21,682 nt of DNA from a virus (IMGVR_UViG_3300009074_000040:1-21682); one strand, 5' to 3'. Shown: positions 6,067-14,337, numbered from the stretch's first letter. Numbers and translations are program-made. The notes: a model not told the origin generated them from the letters alone.

Positions 6067-8400
6067 TTATACATGATCGCCATTTCCGTTTATATATCTC
6101 AATGTTGTATCGCCGTAAAACGTAACAGTAGCCCCGCTATCAACAACACCGCTACCAGCAGCGCCACCAAATGCGTTATTATTAGCGCCGTCAATGCCAA
6201 ATGGCCCAACCTCACTAGCAGCAGCCCCAGCGTCACCATTATCAGTGAAAGCGCCAGCCTGAACAACACCACCAGACCCGCCAAGCCCAGCAGACCTACC
6301 AGAGCCACCAGCACCGCCATTGCCAGCCGTCGAGCTGTTTAGCGGCGTTGTTAACGTAGCACTAAACCCACCAGCACCGCCACTAGGCGCGCGCAAATAA
6401 CCATCAGCAGTTGGGTGGTTTACATTTCCAGTTGGGCCGCTAAAATAAATGTTAGTTGTCACCCCTTCAGCGTCATAAACTACCCCTCCGTCAGCGCCGT
6501 TTGTTGGCTCTGTTCTTATCCAGTCTGGCACCTCGAACTCATAGAAACCACCGCCACCAGTGCCACCTTTACCACCTGCAGCCTGTAGGTCTGCGCCATT
6601 TATCAAAATAATATTGATAACGCTACCCGCAGCAAAAGCGCCAGCTCGTATGGCTGGAAGTGAGTTGCCAGTAGTTCCTGTGGTGGTGCCATCAAAAATA
6701 AATGTAACCTCCACAACGCCGGGAGGCGCGCCAGCATATTCGTTGTATAGATTTATGTAGTTGAGTATATTCCCTGATATCACAAATTCTGAGCCTGTCT
6801 CAAAGTTTGGCAAATATGCGAGCGCTGATATTTTGTACTCTCTACCGTCACCTGTATAACTTGGCCTTATTGATGTAACTTGCGCTCTTGAAGTTGCCAC
6901 CGGAAGGCCAGCAAAATCAACTGTTGAAAGGTCTTGTATATCAACAACGTCGCCAACATCAAAACTCAGCTTCCTTTCTTGGGTCGTCCAAGTGAAGCTG
7001 AAAGGGTTAGAGTATCTATTAACCCACCTATTAACTAAAAGGTTGGCACTGTCAGTATCCAGCACTACAGAAGGGTCAAACTTTTTTGTTTTAGCTTCAC
7101 CAAACTGATCCGCAGTTTCAAGTTCGGTTTGTGCAAATAGCGAGGCTTTTTTATAGCTTTCAATGTCATCATCATCAGTGAGTTTTCGTTTGTCGTAGAA
7201 AACCAAAGCCCTTGTTGCTCTTAATGCCTCCTCACTTTTTCTACTTATACTTTCAAAGTCTATCTGATTGCCTTCTATCAAAGATGCCGTTGACTCTTGC
7301 CATGTGCTAATTGCGGATATCTTGATTAACCTAGAGACCGGATCAAACCACATATCTATCATAAAGTAAGATAGTATTTTTTCCATCACGTCGGCAGTGT
7401 CTTCTGACTCAATCCATATCGTGTTTATTTTTGAGTTTGGATGCCACGTTGCAACCTCTGCCGCCCATTCTGATAATGGTATATATGAAGCGTCAACACC
7501 TATGTCTATAAGTATCCTAGACAGCAGGCTGTCAATTACCTCATCGTCAGAAACTTCGCATACAAATATTTCATCCCCTAGAGAATGCTCATCCTTATCT
7601 GTAAAGGAAAGCGTGTTGGTATAATTAATCGGAGTTCCGCGTGACTGCACAGTTATATTTGCGGTTCCTGTGCCTATGTCGCTTACTGATGTTATTTTCA
7701 TCAGCTCATCGCCTATACGTATTGCTTGAGCTGCTTGATAATCAACATTAGGATCAACATTGAATGTTGTTTGCGAGTCGGTTATGTCATTTATTAAAAA
7801 CCCCTCAAGAGGAAGCGGCCAAACAGTCTCGCCTATATTAACCCTCGCAAGTTCATCCTTAAACTTTATTGTCCATTCACCATTTTTACCGGCATCAAAT
7901 GAATCTATTATAAAGTGCCTAACTTGCGCTCCATTTAATAAATCAATAGTTCCATCAATTTCTGTACGGTAATTTTTAATCCTTAGCGCTCTATTTGTGA
8001 AGTTATTTCTAGCCGCCATTTTTGCCAAGTAACCGCCTTGAGATTTGATCTCATCAGTTACACCTGGCGCGTTTGGGTTTGGATCTTTACCTGTCATATC
8101 AAACAGCTTTATTGAGCCAGTGCCTCTACTAGATAAGCCTCTACCGCTATTTAGCTTGGCTGGGTTTTCAGATATTGATTTTACTAGCCTTAGTATTCCG
8201 TTTTCTGGAAGCATTGGTGCACTGGCTTGTGTGAATTTGTAGGTTGTTATCCCATCGCTAGATTGATCGCAACTAAGAGGCGTGCCGAACCCTGGCAACC
8301 CGCCTATTGTGCATTCACCTCCAACACTTGGCAAATCAATCTCAATTATTGTGAAATGCGTTTGATTGAATAACCCCTTCGATTGCTCAAATGTACTCAT
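6067..8400 (-). CDS. Tail hub / tip protein with polyglycine-rich C-terminal tip, 777 aa
   Basis: Residues 1 to about 545 look like a siphophage tail-hub/tip protein. They include a beta-rich start, the central segment IGDELMKITSVSD, the DTADVMEKILSYFMIDMWFDPVSRLIKI block (a hub-type domain), and a late LSFDVGDVVDIQDLSTVDFAGLP strand pair typical of phage tail proteins of this class. From about residue 609 to 777 it becomes Gly/Ala/Ser/Asn-rich, with motifs GGKGGTGGGG, PSGGAGG, GNGGAGGSG, GLGGSGG and GGAAGSG separated by short beta-like stretches. That is the arrangement of polyglycine-II-type adhesin tips. It therefore probably forms the hub at the tail end and carries a receptor-binding tip. 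It overlaps the preceding gene by four bases (ATGA). Confidence 0.68.
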   Translation of the reverse strand: MSTFEQSKGLFNQTHFTIIEIDLPSVGGECTIGGLPGFGTPLSCDQSSDGITTYKFTQASAPMLPENGILRLVKSISENPAKLNSGRGLSSRGTGSIKLFDMTGKDPNPNAPGVTDEIKSQGGYLAKMAARNNFTNRALRIKNYRTEIDGTIDLLNGAQVRHFIIDSFDAGKNGEWTIKFKDELARVNIGETVWPLPLEGFLINDITDSQTTFNVDPNVDYQAAQAIRIGDELMKITSVSDIGTGTANITVQSRGTPINYTNTLSFTDKDEHSLGDEIFVCEVSDDEVIDSLLSRILIDIGVDASYIPLSEWAAEVATWHPNSKINTIWIESEDTADVMEKILSYFMIDMWFDPVSRLIKISAISTWQESTASLIEGNQIDFESISRKSEEALRATRALVFYDKRKLTDDDDIESYKKASLFAQTELETADQFGEAKTKKFDPSVVLDTDSANLLVNRWVNRYSNPFSFTWTTQERKLSFDVGDVVDIQDLSTVDFAGLPVATSRAQVTSIRPSYTGDGREYKISALAYLPNFETGSEFVISGNILNYINLYNEYAGAPPGVVEVTFIFDGTTTGTTGNSLPAIRAGAFAAGSVINIILINGADLQAAGGKGGTGGGGFYEFEVPDWIRTEPTNGADGGVVYDAEGVTTNIYFSGPTGNVNHPTADGYLRAPSGGAGGFSATLTTPLNSSTAGNGGAGGSGRSAGLGGSGGVVQAGAFTDNGDAGAAASEVGPFGIDGANNNAFGGAAGSGVVDSGATVTFYGDTTLRYINGNGDHV

Positions 8401-9158
8401 AAGCCTGTAAACACCTTAAAGCTAATAGACACGTTGTTAAGCAACCTAGTTTGCGCACCTGCGCTTGTGCTTGTGTTAGTTGCATCAAAGCAAAGGTATG
8501 CACTTTGATTTTGCGTAACCTCACCAGTTAAGTCCTGCTCAACTATAAAGAAATAATTGTTTACGCTAAAATCTAAGAAATCCTGCCATTCAGATTCAGT
8601 AAATAATTTTGTCATATTTGGCAGGGTAAGCGTTCCTGATGGCGCTATTTTTTTTGTCAGAACCGCAGTCGGGGCGGCTAAGTTGCTAAGCGTACTTTTT
8701 GTTTTAATGTTGCGGTTTAAAAACTGCCTATTATAGCCTGCATTCTCGCCACCATTTGGAACCTGCATATATTCACCAGCAGCGATAAACCTAACAGATG
8801 GAAGTTTATCACCAGCAGCATTGTATAATTTAACTCTTAGATTTGAAAAAGACTTAGCATCAAAAGTGATCATTACACAATTATCTCTGACTATGTAGTT
8901 AGCTGATACGGCAGTTGAGCCATCCGCAACCCTAACATAACTTAACCCATCACCTAGCCCACTTATATTAATACCTGCAACTGCAACATAACTTATATTG
9001 CTGCGAGCGCCAAATTCAAAGCGCAAAGTATTGTTATCAGTGCCAGTGTAAGAAGTTGAGAAATCGGGATCAGTAACATTAGCCGCGCTGTCCAGCGAGC
9101 CGCCAGTGGTTACCGATGGCGTAGACCCTAAAAGAACATTGGTTTTACTAATTCTCAT
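8397..9158 (-). CDS. Probable distal tail protein, 253 aa
   Basis: This protein is encoded directly after the tape measure and directly before the hub, the usual slot of the distal tail protein (Dit) or lambda M/L-like tip proteins. The sequence is beta-rich and soluble. Residues 1-75 (LGSTPSVTTGGSLDSAANVTDPDFSTSY...RFEFGARSNISYVAVAGINIS) resemble a galactose-binding/discoidin-like sandwich, and the C-terminal half has a strand-rich PSGTLTLPNMTKLFTESEWQDFLDF segment. Start and stop overlap both neighbours by four bases, giving tight co-translation. No specific family was recognised; the assignment rests on gene order and fold pattern. Confidence 0.55.
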   Translation of the reverse strand: MRISKTNVLLGSTPSVTTGGSLDSAANVTDPDFSTSYTGTDNNTLRFEFGARSNISYVAVAGINISGLGDGLSYVRVADGSTAVSANYIVRDNCVMITFDAKSFSNLRVKLYNAAGDKLPSVRFIAAGEYMQVPNGGENAGYNRQFLNRNIKTKSTLSNLAAPTAVLTKKIAPSGTLTLPNMTKLFTESEWQDFLDFSVNNYFFIVEQDLTGEVTQNQSAYLCFDATNTSTSAGAQTRLLNNVSISFKVFTGL

Positions 9159-10699
9159 CCTCTGCCGTTCCTCATACTGTCATTCATAACGCCCATTAAT
9201 GCATCAATCAACTGGTCACCGGTTTCTGTATCGAATCTTATCACGTTTGCTGTGTTGCTTTCTTCACTTCTAAAATCCAAGCCGATTTCGGATTGTTCTG
9301 GGCTAAATGATTCTTGAGCGGTTTCGGCTGCTGCTGCTGAAGGTGCGGATATTGAGCCGCCGCCCTTACCAGAGCTTTGCAGTGATGCCAGTTGAGCCAA
9401 TCCAGTTGCCGCTGTAAGAGCTACGAACGGTATTGCGGCAGGCATTCCCAATTTAGAGATGGTTTTCATTATTCCAGCCGCAGTATCAGCAACTATAAGC
9501 CCAGCATTTATGGCCTTGTTATCATCAAGAAATGCTTCGTTTATTTTACCAATTGCTGAGAATGAAGCTTGCGCGCCGCTAATCTTCTCTCTGTATTTCT
9601 TTTTATCCGCATCTGTCTCAGTTCTTGCCCCGACAACCGTTAAGCCCTCAACCTTTTTCAGCTGCTCATCTACTACCCCGGTGATTTTCTTCATCTTTTT
9701 GTCGATTTCTTCTGGGTCTAGACCTAGCGCCTTTAATATGGGGCTGTCATCACCGAATAAATCAACCATCTTCGACGCGACATCAAGGCCAACCTTCTCT
9801 AGGGTGCTTGGTAATGTATTTGCATCATTCACCAAATCAAATATCGCAGAGCCTAGAATATCACCGACACCAGTAAATTGCTTGCCAAGCAGGATAAACA
9901 CCTTTGAGCTAACGTTAACTAGGTTGGCAATTAGCGCGGTTGCTGTGATTATTTCTTGGCTAAATTCAGCTGATATTTTAGCGCCAGCGTTAGTGGCTTC
10001 AGCCCCGAGAACGTTAAATGCCTCACCGACATTTGTTAGCTTTTGAAGGTCAAGTTCCGTTAAGGTTTGCTCTATATTGAAAAACTCGTCTGACAATTCG
10101 CGCATAGCAGCGCCGCCATTAGTTAATAGAGGTAAAAGGTCTGTCGTATCACTGGCTAACCCTTCCAAAGCAAAAGACATTTGCTGTCCAGTTATGCCGC
10201 CACGCTCCATCTCATCAACCAATGTTTGAAGTATGCTGCTTGATGATAAGCCCTCTAAGCTTTGGGCCATCTTGGTTGCCTGCTCTGCACTGAGTCCCAT
10301 TACATCTGCAAAATCCTGAAACCCACCACCGCCCGTGGCTAAAAACTCACCTATCTTTTCCTGAGTGTCCTTTCCTATATCGCCTAGTTTCTCTAGGGAT
10401 ATCCCAACCGAATTGGCTGCAAAAACTTGAGCTTGCATGTTTTCCACGGTTTCATTGCTTCTCTGTGAGGCAACAAGAAGCTCTTTCGCATATATAGCAG
10501 ACTGTCTAGCAACCGCCCCAAATGCTACAGCTAAAGCACCAGCAGCCGCGACGCCTGCCTTTCCCATACTTACTAATGAGCTATCAGTTTTTTTAACTTG
10601 GCCCTCAACTCCATCTAAGCTTCTCTCAACCTTAGACAGTTTTGCATCAAGCTTGGCTGTCTTTGCATCAAGCTCAATTATTAACTGCTCAGTAGACAT
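9155..10699 (-). CDS. Tail tape-measure protein, 514 aa
   Basis: This is the helical ruler that sets tail length and chaperones DNA exit. The N-terminal 45 residues are a heptad-rich coiled coil (LDAKTAKLDAKLSKVERSL). Next comes an Ala/Gly-rich hydrophobic segment at 48-64, then long helical regions with further hydrophobic stretches (around 250-275 and 420-445). The Ser/Ala-rich C-terminus is SAPSAAAAETAQESF and beyond. The gene follows the G/GT-type chaperone pair and overlaps the second chaperone ORF by 19 bases. At the usual 0.15 nm per residue, 514 residues predict a tail of roughly 75-80 nm, short for a siphophage. The protein is at the small end for its family and carries no visible peptidase insertion. 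Confidence 0.85.
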   Translation of the reverse strand: MSTEQLIIELDAKTAKLDAKLSKVERSLDGVEGQVKKTDSSLVSMGKAGVAAAGALAVAFGAVARQSAIYAKELLVASQRSNETVENMQAQVFAANSVGISLEKLGDIGKDTQEKIGEFLATGGGGFQDFADVMGLSAEQATKMAQSLEGLSSSSILQTLVDEMERGGITGQQMSFALEGLASDTTDLLPLLTNGGAAMRELSDEFFNIEQTLTELDLQKLTNVGEAFNVLGAEATNAGAKISAEFSQEIITATALIANLVNVSSKVFILLGKQFTGVGDILGSAIFDLVNDANTLPSTLEKVGLDVASKMVDLFGDDSPILKALGLDPEEIDKKMKKITGVVDEQLKKVEGLTVVGARTETDADKKKYREKISGAQASFSAIGKINEAFLDDNKAINAGLIVADTAAGIMKTISKLGMPAAIPFVALTAATGLAQLASLQSSGKGGGSISAPSAAAAETAQESFSPEQSEIGLDFRSEESNTANVIRFDTETGDQLIDALMGVMNDSMRNGRG

Positions 10700-10917
10700 T
10701 CAGGCGCTCCGTTTTGCTTTCTTTGGTGGTACAGTGCTAATGATATATCTGCACTTTTAGGCTCTATTTCTAATATGTGAGCGGTTTCTATAAAATCCAT
10801 AGCCCAAGCCTCAGATGGTGAAACTCCCGACTTTACCAATGATTTCCACCAGCTAAAATGATCGAAGTCATAAATGTCAGAACTAGATTTTAGCCTTGCC
10901 CTTCCTCTGAGGGGCAT
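10681..10917 (-). CDS. Tail assembly chaperone, -1 frameshift extension (T part of GT)
   Basis: This ORF overlaps the upstream chaperone gene out of frame and is open beyond its first ATG back to the slippery site at 10923-10929. A -1 slip there joins it to the first 131 residues of the upstream protein, giving a GT-like product of about 211 residues. The second part (SSDIYDFDHFSWWKSLVKSGVSPSEAWAMDFIETAHI...) is Trp-rich and resembles the tape-measure-binding extensions found in this slot. No clear ribosome site stands before ATG 10917, which argues against independent initiation. It overlaps the tape-measure start by 19 bases. Confidence 0.75.
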   Translation of the reverse strand: MPLRGRARLKSSSDIYDFDHFSWWKSLVKSGVSPSEAWAMDFIETAHILEIEPKSADISLALYHQRKQNGAPECLLSS

Positions 10918-11315
10918 AAAAGCTTTTTTGCTTTGATGGCTTCGTCCTCATACATTTGATCAATGTCAATTAACATTAAATATAAAACATACGTGTAAGG
11001 CTGCGCATATGCAGAGTCATCAGATACAGGCCGCCAGCCAACACGATCACAAGCGTCTGCAATCTCACCAAGAGATAATGCAGAGTTGCACTGCTTAGCT
11101 AATACCCATAAGAGGATGGCCCCGTCAACGTCATCGATATGCTTACCAATAGCAGCCATCAAATCTAGTACAGAACCTTCACCGTTTTGGCGAACAACCC
11201 CCATTACACCTTGCAATGTAGACCATAAGCCACGGCCAGTTTCGCGTTTAAACTCACGCTTAGCTGCCCAGGTTATTTTGTACTCATAGTCTTTGTAGCA
11301 TAGTTGAAATTTCAT
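10890..11315 (-). CDS. Tail assembly chaperone (G-like), 141 aa
   Basis: This is a small helical soluble protein between tail tube and tape measure, the position of lambda gpG and its analogues, which bind the tape measure during tail assembly. Recognisable features are a short beta start (MKFQLCYKDYEYKI) and helices with FKRETGRGLWSTL, IDDVDGAILLWVLAKQCN and LGEIADACDRVGW, then an acidic/basic tail IKAKKLL. ATG 11315 is preferred over the upstream GTG at 11345, which lies inside the tube gene. The gene carries the frameshift signal near its end; most ribosomes should stop at 10890 and give the 141-residue form. Confidence 0.78.
   Translation of the reverse strand: MKFQLCYKDYEYKITWAAKREFKRETGRGLWSTLQGVMGVVRQNGEGSVLDLMAAIGKHIDDVDGAILLWVLAKQCNSALSLGEIADACDRVGWRPVSDDSAYAQPYTYVLYLMLIDIDQMYEDEAIKAKKLLCPSEEGQG
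10897..10929 (-). promoter_or_regulatory. Programmed -1 frameshift signal (A AAA AAG plus stem-loop)
   Basis: On the minus strand the zero-frame codons GCA AAA AAG contain the heptamer A AAA AAG at 10929-10923, the same sequence as the E. coli dnaX slippery site. Six bases after it a small hairpin can form: TGCCC (10916-10912) with GGGCA (10901-10897). A Shine-Dalgarno-like GAGG lies about 16 bases upstream, somewhat further than the optimum for stimulation. A -1 slip enters exactly the frame of the second chaperone ORF (next codons GCT TTT ATG). All parts are seen directly; actual use and efficiency are inferred. Confidence 0.8.
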
Positions 11316-11316
11316 A

Positions 11317-11727
11317 TTAGGCTGGTGGTGTGTAAACGTAAGCACCCGAAGTGCTGATAGTCAGTGACATTTGAGGAATGCCGTTTAATGGCGCTGCATC
11401 ACTACGGCCTGAAATAGACCATGTATCACATTGCCAAGATTCGCCACCGGTGCCAGTCTCAACAATGCCTGCTATTTGAGTGCCGTTCTCAATCGCGTTT
11501 TTAAGCGTTAATTGATCAGCCTCTGCTAGTAATGTAAATGAGCCTGCAAAAGTGATTTGCTTGCCTGCAACAAAGCCGGCTAGGTACTCAATATAACCGC
11601 CTGATGCCTTGTTAGTAATTTCAACGGGTGCGCCGTTCATTGTCATAGTGCCGTCAAGTTGACCAGAGACAACAACCTCAGAGCCACTAGCGCCCATTTT
11701 TAATACGTAATCGTTTGAACCTGCCAT
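11317..11727 (-). CDS. Major tail tube protein, TP901-1/Phage_tail_2 type, 136 aa
   Basis: This is the tube subunit of the non-contractile tail. The pattern MAGSNDYVLKMG, then MTMNGAPVEITNKASGGYIEYLAG, KQITFAGSFTL, LKNAIENGTQIAGIVE and a final SISGRSD/MSLTISTSGAY follows the TP901-1-type tail tube family: N-terminal strand, ITNKxSGG loop, long central helix, closing strands. The length of 136 residues is usual. A GAGG ribosome site precedes the start. The gene lies between tail terminator and chaperone, the standard order. Only one tube gene is present, and no sheath gene, which supports siphovirus morphology. Confidence 0.85.
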   Translation of the reverse strand: MAGSNDYVLKMGASGSEVVVSGQLDGTMTMNGAPVEITNKASGGYIEYLAGFVAGKQITFAGSFTLLAEADQLTLKNAIENGTQIAGIVETGTGGESWQCDTWSISGRSDAAPLNGIPQMSLTISTSGAYVYTPPA

Positions 11728-11741
11728 TTTGAAGCCTCTTT

Positions 11742-12161
11742 TTAAATAATTGTTAAGTAGTCAATTGATATATCACGCTTAAACCAAGACTCGTTTTCTG
11801 AGCCTGAATTAACCGTTGATTCTAAAATGCATACAGTTTGTGCATTATACACTGTCACGCTGTTATATTGAAACCCTGCCAGTATATCATCTATAATTTG
11901 TAGCTGGTCATTGTCATAGTTACCGCTGTTCAGTTTAATAAATACCGTGACCTGAAATATTCCACGCTGCTCTTGCCCTGCATTTAACTCTTTACCGGTT
12001 GAATCACTGGTTGCTGGGATAAAATAAGCGGCAATGTATTTGCTCTTGCTGGTCGGGTCAAAGTCGTTATTCTCAAAAGCAATGTCAGCCGATGTAATAC
12101 CAGTTATTGGAGTGGCAAGTAGCTGTGTAATCAATGCTTGTTTTGTGTCTAAATAACTCAT
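11742..12161 (-). CDS. Tail terminator protein (DUF4128-like), 139 aa
   Basis: This is an alpha/beta protein that caps the growing tail tube and joins it to the head. The N-terminal helix (DTKQALITQLLATP), FENNDFDP, the strand YIAAYFIPA, EQRGIFQVTVFIKLNSG, a helix QLQIIDDILAGF and final ESWFKRDISIDYL follow the gpU-like/DUF4128 terminator pattern. Its place between the tail-completion gene (four-base ATGA overlap) and the tube gene agrees. Length is typical. Confidence 0.75.
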   Translation of the reverse strand: MSYLDTKQALITQLLATPITGITSADIAFENNDFDPTSKSKYIAAYFIPATSDSTGKELNAGQEQRGIFQVTVFIKLNSGNYDNDQLQIIDDILAGFQYNSVTVYNAQTVCILESTVNSGSENESWFKRDISIDYLTII

Positions 12162-12616
12162 AATTGCCTTATCTTTTTAGCCATTGCTTTTAGTGTTTTA
12201 CGTACCCATCCGTCAGGTGCAACTTGCTTGCTGAACCCACCAGTTGAACGCACCTCATAGCTTTTTGACTTCTTAACCCATGTGCCTTTTTTGACTGGAT
12301 TGGGATAGCCACCATATTCAAGCGTCTCAATGTATGGCAAATTATTGGTGAAGAATATTTTTTGATTCATCACTCTTTTTGGCATCTGCCTAATTGACCG
12401 TATCGCACCAAGGCCCTTGCTCTTACTGGTGGTTGAATTACCCGAAGCTGCACCGATGGTTAAAAACCAGTTATTACGCGCCCTGCCTTCATCAACCGGC
12501 GTACCTAAAACAACATTGTAAAGCCCTTGAAGGTACACGCCCCTAACATCATCATTAGCTGCTAGGTATCTTTTCTCAATGGCCAGGTCAACGTTTTTAC
12601 GCCCTTTAAGTGGCAT
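12158..12616 (-). CDS. Tail completion / neck protein, HK97 gp10-like, 152 aa
   Basis: This is a basic protein at the head-tail joint. The motifs TPVDEGRARNNWF near residues 40-52, FFTNNLPYIETLEYGGYP and a C-terminal APDGWVRKTLKAMAKKI mark the HK97-gp10/lambda-gpZ-like minor tail protein family. ATG 12616 is chosen because it shares a base with the upstream stop (TAATG) and has AGGG seven bases ahead. An ATG at 12631 would add five residues read within the previous gene. The order adaptor, head closure, this gene and tail terminator is the standard siphophage neck module. Confidence 0.78.
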   Translation of the reverse strand: MPLKGRKNVDLAIEKRYLAANDDVRGVYLQGLYNVVLGTPVDEGRARNNWFLTIGAASGNSTTSKSKGLGAIRSIRQMPKRVMNQKIFFTNNLPYIETLEYGGYPNPVKKGTWVKKSKSYEVRSTGGFSKQVAPDGWVRKTLKAMAKKIRQL

Positions 12617-12981
12617 TACTGCGCCCTGCATTGTGTTATGTATGCTAACGGTTCAGCAGATGGCGCTTTTATATCCACATTGATTACAATGTATTCAGCG
12701 CCAGCTTGCCTGATAATATCATTCTGGTTTATCTCATTATCTGAATCACTAACCAGTTGACGGTCACCAACTCTGATATTCACATCAGTCAGCCCTTGCT
12801 GGTACGATTTAAAAATTGCATTAGGCAATAATATAATTGTTTCAGTTGTTGATGGTGCTAATGGCGTGCCGCCTTGCGTCTTTCTAACCAGGTAGATTTT
12901 AGCATCAGCGGGAGAGCCAACCGCAATAGCAGCCTTGGCAAGTCCAGCTTTTACTTTAGCTTGTATACTTGCAGCACTCAT
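12616..12981 (-). CDS. Head closure protein, 121 aa
   Basis: This is a small beta-rich protein with an N-terminal amphipathic helix (SIQAKVKAGLAKAAIAVG). The strands IYLVRK and ETIILLPNAIFKSY follow, then a polar loop, DRQLVSDSDNEINQNDIIRQAGAEYIVINVDIKAPSAEPLAYITQCR. This SH3-like or stopper-type layout, with a closing YI/QCR strand, is typical of head-closure proteins in neck modules. It overlaps both neighbours by a single base. Assignment is from fold pattern and gene order. Confidence 0.65.
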   Translation of the reverse strand: MSAASIQAKVKAGLAKAAIAVGSPADAKIYLVRKTQGGTPLAPSTTETIILLPNAIFKSYQQGLTDVNIRVGDRQLVSDSDNEINQNDIIRQAGAEYIVINVDIKAPSAEPLAYITQCRAQ

Positions 12982-13781
12982 TACACGCGCACCATCATAT
13001 TATTTGAGCCGTTGTTTCTCATCAATGAATCGAGATATGCGTCGGCCTTATCGGTTCTGACTTGAGTCCAACCGCCACCACTAAAATATGTTTCAGAATA
13101 AACACCGTCAACATTAAAGCTGGCTAGGTTTTGCACCTCGCCTGATACTAACAAACTTGATTCATTAGCTTGTAGGGCCAATTCCATTTGGGCTTTTTTA
13201 AGGCTTTGCGGTATGGCATCAGATGCAACATTAAACCCATTAGAGCAAACACCCCTGCGCGGGTATGGCAAATCTTGCTCGGCGCTAACACGACTACCTT
13301 TTAATTCTTGCTCTTTGCTGAACAAGTAATCCATAGCGAGCACCAACAACGCTTCTCTATCAGGCTGTGTGGCTGGTAAATCAATATTGCGAACATTCGC
13401 ATAGCTATTAAACTCTGCATCGGTAGCGAAGCTGTTAGCACCATCAATAATACTTCCATCTTCAATGACCAACTGAGTACCAATAGCAACTACAATTTTT
13501 TCAGAATTACCTAACGCTTGACTGGTAATGTCAGTACCGTTAACGCTTGCGCCGTCAATATAAGTGACGGTAGCAAACACTTTTCCGGTTTCAGCGGTTG
13601 CAGACAAGTCTAAGCTAAGTTCTGTTGCGCTGCTTACAACAACCAATGTTGGATTGCTTGCTTTGCTATAAGTCTCCGCACCAAAGGTAACTAGAATGTC
13701 AGTAGCTTGCGTTAAATCAATGCCGGTAAATACAAATACGACTTTATTGTCTTTATTGGGTATTACTAAATTTTGTGGCAT
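12981..13781 (-). CDS. Head-tail adaptor (DnaT-like family) with extra N-terminal beta domain, 266 aa
   Basis: Residues about 105-235 match the DnaT-like/head-tail adaptor family seen beneath portals: VIEDGSIIDGANSFATDAEFNSYANVRN, REALLVLAMDYLF, LPYPRRGV and IPQSLKKAQMELALQAN in the usual order. The family name is historical and does not imply DNA replication here. The first about 102 residues form a separate beta domain (NKDNKVVFVFTGIDLTQATDILVTF...KVFATVTYIDG) resembling an Ig-like or BppU-like sandwich. That domain is not part of the usual 150-190-residue adaptor, making this a fusion. The extra domain may decorate the neck or bind the adjacent virion protein. Confidence 0.72.
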   Translation of the reverse strand: MPQNLVIPNKDNKVVFVFTGIDLTQATDILVTFGAETYSKASNPTLVVVSSATELSLDLSATAETGKVFATVTYIDGASVNGTDITSQALGNSEKIVVAIGTQLVIEDGSIIDGANSFATDAEFNSYANVRNIDLPATQPDREALLVLAMDYLFSKEQELKGSRVSAEQDLPYPRRGVCSNGFNVASDAIPQSLKKAQMELALQANESSLLVSGEVQNLASFNVDGVYSETYFSGGGWTQVRTDKADAYLDSLMRNNGSNNMMVRV

Positions 13782-13785
13782 TGCT

Positions 13786-14337
13786 TTAGTTCTCGTTAAA
13801 AATTAATGAATAAACACCGAGCGCGGTGCCCGACCCGCCCAACTTTGAAAATGATAAATAATAAGTACCAGCGACTAATCCTCGCCTACCTTGCGCACCA
13901 GCAAAAACAGTTGACCTTTGCGCCGTTGCGGATGCCGATAAGGCATTTAAAGTTTCAACCGCAGTTTGACCCACATCTGGGGTAAAGCCCCCGCCTGTTG
14001 TGATAGATACTTGTTGGGTGTAATCAGTGACGGTGCTTTGAATGTTATTTTTGTATGCTGGAACACCTGTATCATAAATGCCTGTTTCCGCACCTTGAGC
14101 GCTTCGGTAAGCCTCAAAAGTTATTCCGCTTTGATGAGTCTCTAAGCTTTGCGCTATCAATTCAAAATTTATTGGACTTTCAAATCTTAAAACGACTGGT
14201 GCGCCATCATCCACGGTTAACGGTAAGCTTATTCTAAATTGAGTGCCTAAAAAATACCCTGGGTCACCTTGCTCAACTTTAAGCCGCCTTTTGGCCCGTA
14301 TTTCTGATGTCATCAAGTCAATAGGTAAGTATGGCAT
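13786..14337 (-). CDS. Virion-associated protein between capsid and adaptor, 183 aa
   Basis: This protein is beta-rich and soluble: SEIRAKRRLKVEQGDPGYFLGTQFRISLPLTV, PVVLRFESPINFELIAQSLETHQSGITFEAYRS and a Gly-rich second half ending AGTYYLSFSKLGGSGTALGVYSLIF. The layout suggests two beta sandwiches, compatible with a head decoration or head-fibre protein. It lies directly between the capsid-linked 51-aa gene (one-base overlap) and the adaptor. No family was recognised with confidence; the structural role is inferred from position and composition. Confidence 0.55.
   Translation of the reverse strand: MPYLPIDLMTSEIRAKRRLKVEQGDPGYFLGTQFRISLPLTVDDGAPVVLRFESPINFELIAQSLETHQSGITFEAYRSAQGAETGIYDTGVPAYKNNIQSTVTDYTQQVSITTGGGFTPDVGQTAVETLNALSASATAQRSTVFAGAQGRRGLVAGTYYLSFSKLGGSGTALGVYSLIFNEN

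Noticed and set aside
6099-6320. A second minus-strand frame, Leu/Ala/Val-rich, inside the hub gene
   Set aside because: It is the out-of-frame reading of the GG-rich repeats, which yields an artificial hydrophobic protein.
9459-10046. A 195-codon open frame on the plus strand opposite the tape measure
   Set aside because: It is a shadow of the Ala/Ser-rich tape-measure codons; it has no ribosome site, a low-complexity Ser/Pro/Thr product, and no place in the minus-strand operon.
10437-10760. A 107-codon plus-strand frame over the tape-measure start
   Set aside because: Antisense shadow of the helical N-terminus of the tape measure, with no ribosome site or recognisable protein.
11316-11345. 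Upstream GTG start for the tail chaperone
   Set aside because: It would add ten residues read inside the tube gene; the ATG at 11315 fits the gene boundary better.
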